A stretch of DNA of 57,671 nucleotides from Oscillospiraceae bacterium (lineage in GTDB: Bacteria > Bacillota > Clostridia > Oscillospirales > CAG-272), in assembly GCA_015064295.1 (NCBI GenBank), contig SVSM01000008.1, positions 1 to 57,671 on the forward strand, read 5' to 3'. The translations under genes and the position numbers were made by a program. Below the pieces are notes generated by a model. The model ran no database searches and was not told the origin of the DNA. It saw nothing but the letters and a program-made list of their open reading frames with translations. Of the stretch, positions 31,490 to 39,077 are shown one piece after another (the first letter of the stretch is position 1; the number at the start of each line of letters is the position of its first letter).

Positions 31490-32029
31490 AACTTTCTTTT
31501 CTCGTGAAAAGAAAGTTACAAAGAAAGCACGTTAAAGGGGGATAGGGGTGATTCGTCGAGACAAAAGACGAGCTTTTGCCTCGTCTCATAAACCCCTCCC
31601 CCTTTAAAATCCCCCAACCCCCTCTTGCCCGAGGGGACATTGGTGCAAAGGGATCTGGTTCCATATGGCGCGCCGGTCTCTGCGGGTCGGTGATCCTTAC
31701 GGAGCCGTTACCCTCTGCGGCCCACAATGTAAAAAACACGTTTGAATTGGCACGGTGTTGCCGCAAGAAGACGATCTCTGCGGCCAATATAGAAGAAAAC
31801 GAGATTAACAGAACTGTCTTGCGCTTTCGGAAGTATCCCCGATCGCAGAAACCTTGGCCGCAGTGCTGTGGGTGTAACCTTGGGAGGTTTGGCTTTCCCT
31901 TTTAGGCAGAAGGGGTGGTTTCCAAAGGAGGGGCTTAAGAATCGCACCAAAAACTTGCTTTTTGGGGCGATGGCTCAGCCCCTCCTTGGCGCCTTCTTTG
32001 CGCAACTTTCTTTGCGGAAAGAAAGTTGC
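31490..32029. mobile_element. MITE-like non-coding element with hairpin terminal inverted repeats
   Basis: About 540 bp with no convincing gene. The left end is an AACTTTCTTTTC / GAAAAGAAAGTT hairpin (31490-31517) followed by CAAAGAAAGC. The right end is the inverse: GCCTTCTTTGC followed by a GCAACTTTCTTT / AAAGAAAGTTGC hairpin (32002-32029). Each terminal repeat is thus itself a hairpin. Just inside the left end lies a large palindrome (31532-31607). No target-site duplication was found. A single end-like sequence occurs again near 34828. The remaining stretches on either side (31399-31489 and 32030-32121) show nothing else. Confidence 0.6.
31532..31607. repeat. Large imperfect palindrome inside the MITE-like element
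   Basis: Outer arms TTAAAGGGGG and CCCCCTTTAA, then AGGGGT / ACCCCT. An inner GAGAC / GTCTC pairing encloses GACGAG / CTCGTC-type repeats. Confidence 0.65.
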
Positions 32030-32121
32030 AAAAAACAATTCTTTCTTGTTCTATCTTCTCAACTAACAATTTGAAGAAACAAACGCGTTAAGAAGAAATT
32101 AACCCCACCCCACCTGAAAAA

Positions 32122-33837
32122 CTACTCCTTCAACCTCTCCTCCACCGTTCTGCGGCAGGCCGACAGCCGTTCATCGACCTCTCTGCGGTCCTGTCCCTTC
32201 GCCATAAAATACATCTTCATCTTAGGCTCGGTGCCAGAAGGACGGATCACCAGCACGGTATGATCGGTAACGTAATACAGCACATCCGACGTGGGAAGGC
32301 CCGTGGGCTCCGCTTTACCGTCAGCCACGGTGGTCACGGTGCCAAGCTTGTAATCCTTCACCGTGCGAACCGGCTCACCGCCGATCTCGGCAAACGGCTC
32401 CTCCCGAAGGGAGGCCATCCGCTGCGCCATTTTTTTCTTGCCGTCGGCGCCTGTCATAGCCATGCTCATGACCGCCTCTCCGTAATGCCCGTAGCGGGCG
32501 TAGAGGGAAGCCAGGGCATCCTTCAAGGTCATGCCCTTGGCACGGTAATGGGCTGCCATCTCGGTGACCAAAAGGGCCGCCACCACGGCGTCCTTGTCCC
32601 GGGCGTAGGTGCCCTTGAGATAGCCGTAGCTCTCCTCAAAGCCGAGGAGATAGGTTCCGACGCCCTTGGCCTCATGATTCTTAATGACCTCGCCGATAAA
32701 CTTGAAGCCGGTCAGCACGTCAAACATCCTGACACCGTTCGCGGCGCAGATCTCCGAGGCCAGCTCGGTGGTCACAATGCTCTTGACGGCATAGGCGTCG
32801 GCAGGCACGCCGCCCTTTTCACGGTAGGCGGTAATGATATAATCCAGAAGCAGGCATCCCACCTGATTGCCGGTCAGCTCGGTATACCCCTCGCCGTCGC
32901 GGACGCTGATACCCATGCGGTCGGCGTCGGGGTCGGTGGCGATGATCAGATCACATCCGTTAGCCGCCGCCAGCTCCTTTCCCAGGGCAAAGGCCTCGGG
33001 AAACTCGGGGTTGGGATAACGAACGGTGGGAAAGTCCCCGTCGGGCTCCATCTGCTCGGCAACGGTGAGGACGGTCTTCAGCCCTGCGCGGCGTAGCACC
33101 TCGGGCACCAGCCGGTAGCCCGCCCCGTGCAGGGGGGTATATACGATGGCCATATCCCCTTGAGACGGGATGGTATTCCCATCGACCTGCTGGTCCAGGA
33201 CACAGGTTAGATACTCTTCATCCAGCTCCGCCCCCACCAGGGTAATGCATCCCGCCGCCAAAGCCTCGTCGTAGGGCATGGCTTTCACGCCCCCAAACAC
33301 ATCGCAGGCGGCGATACGGGCCGATACCGCCTCGGCCTGCTCGGGACCCAGCTGGGCGCCGTCGGCCCAATAGGCCTTGTAGCCGTTGTATTCCTTCGGG
33401 TTGTGGGAGGCCGTGATGTTGATGCCGGCCATACAGCCAAGCCGGCGGACGGCAAAGGAAAGCTCGGGGGTAGGCCGGGGGCCGTCAAAGAGGTAGCACC
33501 CGATGCCGTTCCCCGCCAGTACCTCGGCCGACACCTTGGCAAACAGCGGGGAGTTGTTGCGGGAATCGTAGGCAATGACGACCGTGCCGCCCCCCTGTTC
33601 CTTGATATAATCGGCCAGCCCTTGGGTAGCGTGAGCCACGGTATGCGCGTTCATATACCCGATACCGACTCCCATGACTCCCCGAAGACCGGCGGTGCCG
33701 AAGCTCAGAGGAGAGGAAAAGCGAAGTGCCAGCTCCTCCTCGTCGTCCCGGATAGCGGCAAGCTCCGCCTTCTCGGCATCACTCACCTTGGGAGAGGAGA
33801 GCCATTTTTCATACTCGTTTTGAACCGTTTGCTCCAT
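32122..33837 (-). CDS. Phospho-sugar mutase (phosphoglucomutase/phosphomannomutase family)
   Basis: A 571-residue alpha-D-phosphohexomutase of the PgcA type. It has the catalytic phospho-serine loop TASHNPKEYNG, the metal-binding loop DPDADRMG, the sugar loop GFEESYGYLKG and the phosphate-binding end RPSGTEPKMK. It interconverts hexose 1- and 6-phosphates, feeding glycogen and wall polymer synthesis, and would connect galactokinase products with glycolysis. The ATG at 33835-33837 with AAAGGA is used; it lies within the end of the upstream gene (29-nt overlap). Confidence 0.95.
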   Translation of the reverse strand: MEQTVQNEYEKWLSSPKVSDAEKAELAAIRDDEEELALRFSSPLSFGTAGLRGVMGVGIGYMNAHTVAHATQGLADYIKEQGGGTVVIAYDSRNNSPLFAKVSAEVLAGNGIGCYLFDGPRPTPELSFAVRRLGCMAGINITASHNPKEYNGYKAYWADGAQLGPEQAEAVSARIAACDVFGGVKAMPYDEALAAGCITLVGAELDEEYLTCVLDQQVDGNTIPSQGDMAIVYTPLHGAGYRLVPEVLRRAGLKTVLTVAEQMEPDGDFPTVRYPNPEFPEAFALGKELAAANGCDLIIATDPDADRMGISVRDGEGYTELTGNQVGCLLLDYIITAYREKGGVPADAYAVKSIVTTELASEICAANGVRMFDVLTGFKFIGEVIKNHEAKGVGTYLLGFEESYGYLKGTYARDKDAVVAALLVTEMAAHYRAKGMTLKDALASLYARYGHYGEAVMSMAMTGADGKKKMAQRMASLREEPFAEIGGEPVRTVKDYKLGTVTTVADGKAEPTGLPTSDVLYYVTDHTVLVIRPSGTEPKMKMYFMAKGQDRREVDERLSACRRTVEERLKE

Positions 33838-34756
33838 GATACCGTTCCTTTCCGGAATGCTTTTCTCCAAACAGTCCCGTGGGGACAAAATCGGGATGCT
33901 CCAAATGCAAAAAGCTCAGAAAGCCGCAAAAGCCCTCCTCCGCCACACGCATGACAAGATCGTAGCAAGGGGTGCTGCCCGACACCGAGGACACCGAGAC
34001 GGTCTGCATCCCGCAGACCTCGGCAGCAGCAAGAAGATAAAAGAGATCCTCCGTCTCCACGCGAAACTCAAAACAATGTTCGCCACCATCGGCAGGGATG
34101 TCTATGGTGCGCTTTAGGAGAGCAAACAGGGTGCTTCCCTCGTCCTCGGAGGCCTGCACGCGGCAGACCGAAACGATCTTAAGACCGTATTTCATAATCA
34201 GCCCGCGAAATCCCGCCAACCGTCCGTCGGTGGAATTTTCAAGAGGCAAGATCGCGTAGGCACAGCGGCCGCAATAGACGTTTTCGCAGGCCTCGGCAAA
34301 TTCATGACCGTAGAGGACCTTGGGGTCAACCATGTCCTCGGTAAAGACGCGGTACGCCGTGTCGGCATAGGAGCTTCGCAGGTAGGATACCGTTTCGTTT
34401 TCCTCTGCCGAGGGCTCGCCGAAAAAGGTCCCCGCCCCCCGCAGCCCCCGGATCCCGAGGGTGTCGCAAAGACGGCAGAGCAGGACGCCCTTTTCCATAG
34501 CCGAAAGCCCCTTTTCCAGGGAGGCGATCCGCTTGCGGTTCACCGCGGCCACGTCGGGGGCAGTCCGTTCGGTAAGAGCACGGTATTTGGCGGCAAAGGA
34601 CTCGTCACGGAAGAAGATCTCCTCCTCTCCCGCCTCATCGCAAAGGAGGTCGGCCAGCTCTCCCAGGTGGGCAAGCTGCTTCTCTAAAGCTCCCGTCCGT
34701 GCCCGATCCATGCGGGCAAGATTTGCGGTAAGGATATTCTGTTTTTCACTTGCCAT
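33809..34756 (-). CDS. Prephenate-dehydratase-like protein, divergent
   Basis: 315 residues. The N-terminal 100 residues are helical and charged, loosely like a chorismate-mutase helix (QLAHLGELADLLCDEAGEEE). The middle has GAGTFFGEPS, SYADTAYRVFTEDM and AYAILPLENSTDGRLAG, an echo of the prephenate dehydratase PIENSTEG motif. It is followed by LIMKYGLKIVSVCRVQ and a region that could be an ACT domain. The Thr-Arg-Phe active-site motif of true enzymes is not seen, so activity is doubtful. GGGAGG lies 6 nt before the ATG at 34754-34756. It overlaps the mutase gene by 29 nt. Confidence 0.6.
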   Translation of the reverse strand: MASEKQNILTANLARMDRARTGALEKQLAHLGELADLLCDEAGEEEIFFRDESFAAKYRALTERTAPDVAAVNRKRIASLEKGLSAMEKGVLLCRLCDTLGIRGLRGAGTFFGEPSAEENETVSYLRSSYADTAYRVFTEDMVDPKVLYGHEFAEACENVYCGRCAYAILPLENSTDGRLAGFRGLIMKYGLKIVSVCRVQASEDEGSTLFALLKRTIDIPADGGEHCFEFRVETEDLFYLLAAAEVCGMQTVSVSSVSGSTPCYDLVMRVAEEGFCGFLSFLHLEHPDFVPTGLFGEKHSGKERYHGANGSKRV

Positions 34757-34792
34757 ACCCAACCTCCCAAATCAACCGACATTGCAAGGGAA

Positions 34793-34880
34793 ATCATAAG
34801 GGGCTTTGCCCCTTGCCCCACCACTTTCTTTCAAAGAAAGCGGGAAAGAAGCGTCCTGCAAAAACCTCGTTTTGCGGGAG
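34793..34880 (+). repeat. Intergenic hairpin element, copy 9 (forward, variant)
   Basis: A GC hairpin (AAGGGGCTTTGCCCCTT), then an ACTTTCTTT / AAAGAAAG stem resembling one end of the 31490-32029 element, then a third hairpin (GCAAAA / TTTTGC, about 34858-34875). Confidence 0.6.
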
Positions 34881-34902
34881 CTGTATCAGGTACATACCCT
34901 AT

Positions 34903-35003
34903 CCATGCGAAAAACGCAGTTTTTCGCCATATAAAAGTTTTTGGGGTGCAGGGGGATTTTTTCAAAAATCCCCCTTGCCGGGGTCCGGGGCAGCGCCCCG
35001 TCC
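34903..35003 (-). repeat. Intergenic multi-hairpin element, copy 10 (reverse)
   Basis: Directly downstream of htpG on the minus strand: a GC hairpin (CGGGGCGCTGCCCCG), a stem of GGGGGATTTTT / AAAAATCCCCC and the third hairpin (34907-34927, GCGAAAAAC / GTTTTTCGC). Confidence 0.78.
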
Positions 35004-35014
35004 CTCACGTTCTC

Positions 35015-36838
35015 TTATACCAATTTCCCAAGCACCTCGTAGCTTGCCGCAAGAAAGTCGCGGAGCTCGTCGGCGGTCAGCTGTCGCTGACCGATCAGCG
35101 CCAGCATGTAAAGATACTTGGCGGCGGCCTCGTCGGGCTTTTCGGCCAGGCGGCGGATGGTATCGCAGCCGGCGTTCAGCACCAGCTCGCCCTCCGGCGC
35201 CGGCATATCGCCGCCCATACCGTAGAGCTTCATCATCTCACCAAAGCGCCGCTGCTCCTCCGATACCGTCAAAATAGCGGGAAGAGTCGCGTCCTTTAAG
35301 GTTTCAAAGCGCACCGTCAGCTTGTCATGGCCGCTGACCTTCTGAAAGAGGTCGACCAGCTCTTGGCTTTCATACCCCTCGCCGTCCCCCTTCAGGGCGT
35401 CGGCCACGCCGGCATCCACGCGGAGGAACTTTATGCTTCTGTCCTGCTCCACCATGGAGATAAACTGGTTATCCAGCCCCTTGTCAAGGTAGGCAAGCTC
35501 GATGCCCTCGGCCTCCAGCATGGCGATATACTGGGCCTGGGCGGCCTTGTCGGTGGCGTAATACACGGTGTTCTCGTGCGTTTCCTTGGCGGCTTCCAGG
35601 TACTCGTCCAGCGTCACGGTCTTGCCGTTTGTCAGGGGGTACAGGAGCGAGCCCTTCACGCGGTCGTAGAATTTCTTATCACGGAGACAGCCGTACTCGG
35701 CAAAGATCTTAATATCGGGCCACAGTGCCTCGTACTTCTCCCGCTCGGTGTTGAAGAGGGCGTTGAGCTTGTCGGCCACCTTCTTCACGATGTGCTGGGA
35801 CATCTTGCTCACGTAGCCGCTGTTCTGCAGATAGCTTCTCGACACGTTCAGCGGCAGCTCGGGACAGTCCACTACCCCGCGGAGCATCAGAAGAAATTCG
35901 GGAATGACCTCCTTGATGTTGTCAGCCACGAACACCTGGTTATAATAGAGCTTCACCTGTCCCTCAAGGCTCTCATATTCATTCGTGATCCTGGGGAAAT
36001 AAAGGATACCCTTAAAATTCAAGGGATAATCGGCGTTGATGTGAATATAGAATAGCGGCTCGCGGTAATCGTGAAAAACCTTCTGATAGAAGGTGAGATA
36101 TTCCTCCTCGGTACAGTCGGAGGGATTCTTGGTCCAAAGGGGCGTCACGTCGTTTACCGGCTTGGGAGCCTCCGGCTCCTTCCCTTCCTCGGTAGCGGCC
36201 GCTTCCGGCCCGGCACCCTCGTAGTAGATCTCCACCGGCATGAAGGAGCAATATTGCTCAAGGATACCCCTAAGACGACTGTCGTTCAGGTACTCCTCCT
36301 CTCCCGCCGCCACGTGCATCACCACGTCGGTGCCGCGGGTGGTCTTGTGGGAGGGCTCCATGACGTACTCGCCGTTCTCCCCACAGACCCAGCGGACGGC
36401 CGGGGCATCGGTGTAGGACTTGGTCTCCACCGTCACGGTGTCAGATACCATGAAGGAGGAATAGAATCCGAGACCGAAATGACCGATGATGCCGTTTGCG
36501 GCGGCGTCCTCTCCCTCATATTTCTTGATAAAGTCAAGGGCTCCCGACAGAGCGATCTGGCAGAGGTACTTATCCAGCTCCTCCTCGGTCATACCGATAC
36601 CGTTATCCGAGACGGTAATGGTGCCGGCCTCCTTGTCAGCCTTGACGGTAATGCGGTAGTCGTCGTTCAACTCCACCTGTCCCAGCGAGGACAGACGGCG
36701 GAGCTTGGTCACGGCATCGCAGGCGTTGGACACGATCTCGCGCAAAAAAATATCCTTATCGGAATAGAGCCACTTTTTGATGATGGGGAAAATATGCTCG
36801 GTCTCAACCGAAATACCGCCCTTTCTTACGTCTTCCAT
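35015..36838 (-). CDS. htpG: Molecular chaperone HtpG (Hsp90)
   Basis: A 607-residue bacterial Hsp90. The N-terminal GHKL ATPase has LREIVSNACDA, DNGIGMTEEEL and GHFGLGFYSSFMV. The middle domain has the FPRITNEYESLEG-type region and NVSRSYLQNS with the catalytic Arg segment. The C-terminal dimerisation domain is present. The ATG at 36836-36838 is preferred because AAAGGA lies 8 nt upstream; the ATG three codons earlier touches that site. It is followed by the dehydratase-like gene beyond two hairpin repeats. Confidence 0.97.
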   Translation of the reverse strand: MEDVRKGGISVETEHIFPIIKKWLYSDKDIFLREIVSNACDAVTKLRRLSSLGQVELNDDYRITVKADKEAGTITVSDNGIGMTEEELDKYLCQIALSGALDFIKKYEGEDAAANGIIGHFGLGFYSSFMVSDTVTVETKSYTDAPAVRWVCGENGEYVMEPSHKTTRGTDVVMHVAAGEEEYLNDSRLRGILEQYCSFMPVEIYYEGAGPEAAATEEGKEPEAPKPVNDVTPLWTKNPSDCTEEEYLTFYQKVFHDYREPLFYIHINADYPLNFKGILYFPRITNEYESLEGQVKLYYNQVFVADNIKEVIPEFLLMLRGVVDCPELPLNVSRSYLQNSGYVSKMSQHIVKKVADKLNALFNTEREKYEALWPDIKIFAEYGCLRDKKFYDRVKGSLLYPLTNGKTVTLDEYLEAAKETHENTVYYATDKAAQAQYIAMLEAEGIELAYLDKGLDNQFISMVEQDRSIKFLRVDAGVADALKGDGEGYESQELVDLFQKVSGHDKLTVRFETLKDATLPAILTVSEEQRRFGEMMKLYGMGGDMPAPEGELVLNAGCDTIRRLAEKPDEAAAKYLYMLALIGQRQLTADELRDFLAASYEVLGKLV

Positions 36839-36892
36839 ATGATACATCCTTTCCTTCGGGCACGGCCCGTATACACAATTTCATACGTTATC

Positions 36893-36921
36893 ATTTTATA
36901 ATATATTAGACGGAATTTCAA
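36893..36921 (-). promoter_or_regulatory. sigma-A promoter of htpG
   Basis: On the minus strand TTGAAA (36916-36921), a 17-bp spacer and TAAAAT (36893-36898). No CIRCE repeat was found around it. Confidence 0.65.
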
Positions 36922-37032
36922 GGAAGAAATGTTAATTTTTTCATGAAATACACACTTCCGCCTCCGATCGTTCGACAGAATCCCGCCCATAAGAAAAAAT
37001 CCACGGGGATTTTGTCAAATGCCACCGCCATC

Positions 37033-37061
37033 TTGACAAAACTCATGTTTTTTGTTATCCT
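37033..37061 (+). promoter_or_regulatory. sigma-A promoter of the 194-residue membrane protein gene
   Basis: A perfect TTGACA (37033-37038), a 17-bp spacer and TATCCT (37056-37061). Confidence 0.7.
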
Positions 37062-37091
37062 ATTCGTAGATGATTTGAAAGGAGTATGGCG

Positions 37092-37676
37092 ATGTCAACC
37101 ACCCGTATCGGCCTTCGACTTCTCCTCTTCGCTGTACCGGCATTTCTTTTGATTCAATTTGCCGCAGCATTCGCCGTCCCTACCTTCCAAGCATGGGATC
37201 GGAAAAACACGGTCAATTCATCCACTAACACCGCCGTCGCCACGATCACGGTAATCGACATGTACTATTTCGATGACGATGGCGAACTAATGATCGAGCA
37301 TAATTATGATATTGTCGCCCCCCTCTGCTCCTACGTCTCCGTCGCTGTCGATACCACCGAGGATTTATATACCACACTGTGTCAAACGGTCAAGGTCGGC
37401 GACACCCTTACCGTCACCTATCTGCCCGATTTCCAAGACTCCTATAACTGTGCTCCGGCCCTGGGCCTCGCCGTCGACGACACGGTCATTCTGACCCCCG
37501 AGGAGGGACGGGCACGCTATCTTGCCAAGCAATCGGACACCCTGCGGCGCTTCGGTATACCCGCCGCCATTTGCGGGGCGGCCACCCTCCTTTTTTCCGT
37601 TCTTGCCGTTTGCGAGGCCGTGCGGTACCGTAAATGCTTTCAAGCGCTACCTGACAACTGCTCCCATCCGATGTAA
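37092..37676 (+). CDS. Membrane protein, DUF3592-like topology
   Basis: A 194-residue protein with one membrane helix near the N-terminus (LLLFAVPAFLLIQFAAAFA) and one near the C-terminus (IPAAICGAATLLFSVLAVC). Between them lies a beta-rich extracytoplasmic part (VATITVIDMYYFDDDGEL, VKVGDTLTVTYLPDF). This layout is like DUF3592 proteins, but I cannot confirm the family. The ATG at 37092 has AAAGGAG 7 nt upstream; the ATG two codons earlier is too close to it. Confidence 0.65.
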   Translation: MSTTRIGLRLLLFAVPAFLLIQFAAAFAVPTFQAWDRKNTVNSSTNTAVATITVIDMYYFDDDGELMIEHNYDIVAPLCSYVSVAVDTTEDLYTTLCQTVKVGDTLTVTYLPDFQDSYNCAPALGLAVDDTVILTPEEGRARYLAKQSDTLRRFGIPAAICGAATLLFSVLAVCEAVRYRKCFQALPDNCSHPM

Positions 37677-37718
37677 GCGGGCGCGATTTGCCAAATCCTG
37701 CCCTCGACACCTTTCCCC

Positions 37719-37748
37719 TTGACAATTCCGAAAAAAATATGCTATAAT
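37719..37748 (+). promoter_or_regulatory. sigma-A promoter of smpB
   Basis: TTGACA (37719-37724), an 18-bp spacer and TATAAT (37743-37748). Confidence 0.85.
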
Positions 37749-37779
37749 ACCATACCACCCTAAAGGAAAGGAGCCCGAC

Positions 37780-38247
37780 ATGGCGGACAAAAAGGACAAA
37801 CGCATCATCGCCCAAAACAAAAAGGCCCGCCACGACTACTTCGTGGAGGACACCTACGAGGCAGGCATTGAGCTCTTCGGCACCGAGGTCAAGTCCCTTC
37901 GGGGCGGCAGAGTCAATCTGAAGGACTCCTTCTGCCGTGTGGAGGACGGCGAGCTCTTCGCCTACGGCGTCCACATCAGCCCCTACGAGCAGGGCAACCT
38001 CTTCAATCGGGAGCCGCTGCGTGTCAAGCGTCTCCTGATGCACAAGAAGGAGATCGTCAAGCTCTTCGGCCTCGTGGGACGAAAGGGCTACGCCCTGATC
38101 CCCCTCTCCCTCTATTTTTCCGGCTCCCGTGTGAAAATGGAGGTCGGCCTCTGTGTGGGTAAAAAGCTCTACGACAAGCGGGACAGCGAGGCCGAGCGCT
38201 CGGCCGCCCGTGACATCGATCGGGCCATGAAGGGGGCAAGAGAATAG
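37780..38247 (+). CDS. smpB: SsrA-binding protein SmpB
   Basis: A 155-residue SmpB, the protein partner of tmRNA in trans-translation. Conserved parts are NKKARHDYFVEDTYEAGIELFGTEVKSLR, the HISPYEQGN segment and the RVKMEVGLCVGKKLYDKR region. The C-terminal tail (RDIDRAMKGARE) becomes a helix in the mRNA channel. AAAGGAG precedes the ATG. The tmRNA gene lies 127 nt downstream on the same strand. Confidence 0.97.
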   Translation: MADKKDKRIIAQNKKARHDYFVEDTYEAGIELFGTEVKSLRGGRVNLKDSFCRVEDGELFAYGVHISPYEQGNLFNREPLRVKRLLMHKKEIVKLFGLVGRKGYALIPLSLYFSGSRVKMEVGLCVGKKLYDKRDSEAERSAARDIDRAMKGARE

Positions 38248-38252
38248 AAGAA

Positions 38253-38277
38253 TAAAACCGCAGGGCGGTTTTATAAA
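38253..38277 (+). terminator. Weak terminator after smpB
   Basis: Stem AAAACCGC / GCGGTTTT with an AGG loop, followed by ATAAAAT. The T run is within the stem. Confidence 0.55.
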
Positions 38278-38282
38278 ATGAA

Positions 38283-38325
38283 AAGGACAAGGGGCGACAC
38301 CCCTTGGAGCCCCGCTTCGTTCTTG
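38283..38325 (+). repeat. Intergenic hairpin element, fragment (copy 11)
   Basis: Only the GC hairpin part (AAGGGGCGACACCCCTT) of the family remains, downstream of smpB. Confidence 0.45.
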
Positions 38326-38374
38326 CCGGGGAAAGAAGCAAGGAGGATTCTATCACCGCGTCGGCGGCATCTAT

Positions 38375-38735
38375 GGGTGCGTAAAGGTTTCGACGGGGAC
38401 TATGAAGCAAGGTAAGCGAGCAGAGCCGAGACAATCTCTTAAAAAGGTCTCACAAAAAACAAACGCTAATACTGAATTAGTAGCCGCTTAATGCGGGCCG
38501 CGGCCAAACGTGCCGCCCGTTCCCCTCGGAGTAACAGCGGACCGAACGGGAGCGTCATTTACGCTGTGAACGTGAGCCGCCAGTCGCTCTTATAACGGCC
38601 ACGGATAAAAGAGCTGCCTCCCCCGAGGCTTGTCGGTTGGACAACGGGGAGGGAGATATTCCCAACCGAATACGCTCGTAGAAGGCCTCGTGGATCGGTT
38701 TTCGGACAGGGGTTCGATTCCCCTCGCATCCACCA
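38375..38735 (+). ncRNA. ssrA: Transfer-messenger RNA
   Basis: A 361-nt tmRNA. The 5' end GGGTGCGTAAAGGTTTCGAC and the 3' end with T-arm GGTTCGATTCC and encoded CCA form the tRNA-like domain. The tag reading frame at 38465-38491 appears to encode ANTELVAA followed by TAA, with the resume codon GCT. The tag ends in the usual AA degradation signal. smpB is the gene just upstream. Confidence 0.95.
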
Positions 38736-38774
38736 AAAAGAGAACACCCCCTCGTGGGGTGTTCTCTTTTTGGT
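38732..38774 (+). terminator. Terminator hairpin that includes the tmRNA 3' end
   Basis: A perfect 19-bp stem (38732-38750 with 38756-38774, loop CTCGT). Its left arm starts with the ACCA of the tmRNA. The core ACACCCCCTC is shared with the tRNA terminator at 26962-27008. Confidence 0.8.
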
Positions 38775-38958
38775 TAATGAATGGAGGGAATCGAACGGGT
38801 CGGTAGTGAATGACCTGCCGGTGGCAAGCCAGAGCCGACCCTGACCGAGTGCCGACGAGGCACGAGATCGATTCCCCTCGCTTGTTTGAGGGCAACGCCC
38901 TCCGTCTGCAAGATTCCCCTCGCGGGCTGATTCACGGAGGGAATCGAACGGGTGGGTG
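38775..38958 (+). repeat. tmRNA-linked tail with inverted and direct T-arm copies
   Basis: Inverted T-arm copies GGAGGGAATCGAACGGGT lie at 38783-38800 and 38936-38953. Direct copies GATTCCCCTCGC lie at 38870-38881 and 38912-38923, the second preceded by CGTCTGCAA as in the tRNA tail. The rest shows no gene. Confidence 0.75.
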
Positions 38959-38979
38959 TCTTTTCTTTTTCAAGTATCA

Positions 38980-39045
38980 CCCCACGCCACGTCGATCACG
39001 ACAAAGCGGATGCTCTTCATCTTCTGCTCCTCCGGGGGGCGTCGT
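38980..39045 (-). pseudogene. Detached copy of the 3' end of the cyclophilin gene
   Basis: On the minus strand this stretch encodes RPPEEQKMKSIRFVVID and then VAWGDT-stop. The intact cyclophilin at 40177-40818 ends RPLQEQKMKSIRFVVID followed by EGTESVG-stop. The shared run of bases (38993-39031 against 40203-40241) is identical over nearly 40 bases. No start of the gene accompanies it, so this is a duplicated 3' end. Confidence 0.85.
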
Positions 39046-39077
39046 CGGCGAGATTCCAAGAAATGGCTCCCGATCTC

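Noticed and set aside
31488-31905. Open frames on both strands inside the MITE-like element
   Set aside because: They cross hairpins and palindromes, lack ribosome sites and show no family features.
32002-32029. Hairpin near the end of the mutase gene as its terminator
   Set aside because: On the minus strand no U run follows it; it fits better as the end repeat of the 31490-32029 element.
38559-38980. Minus-strand open frames across ssrA and its tail
   Set aside because: Antisense to the tmRNA and its T-arm copies; no promoter or ribosome site and no family resemblance.
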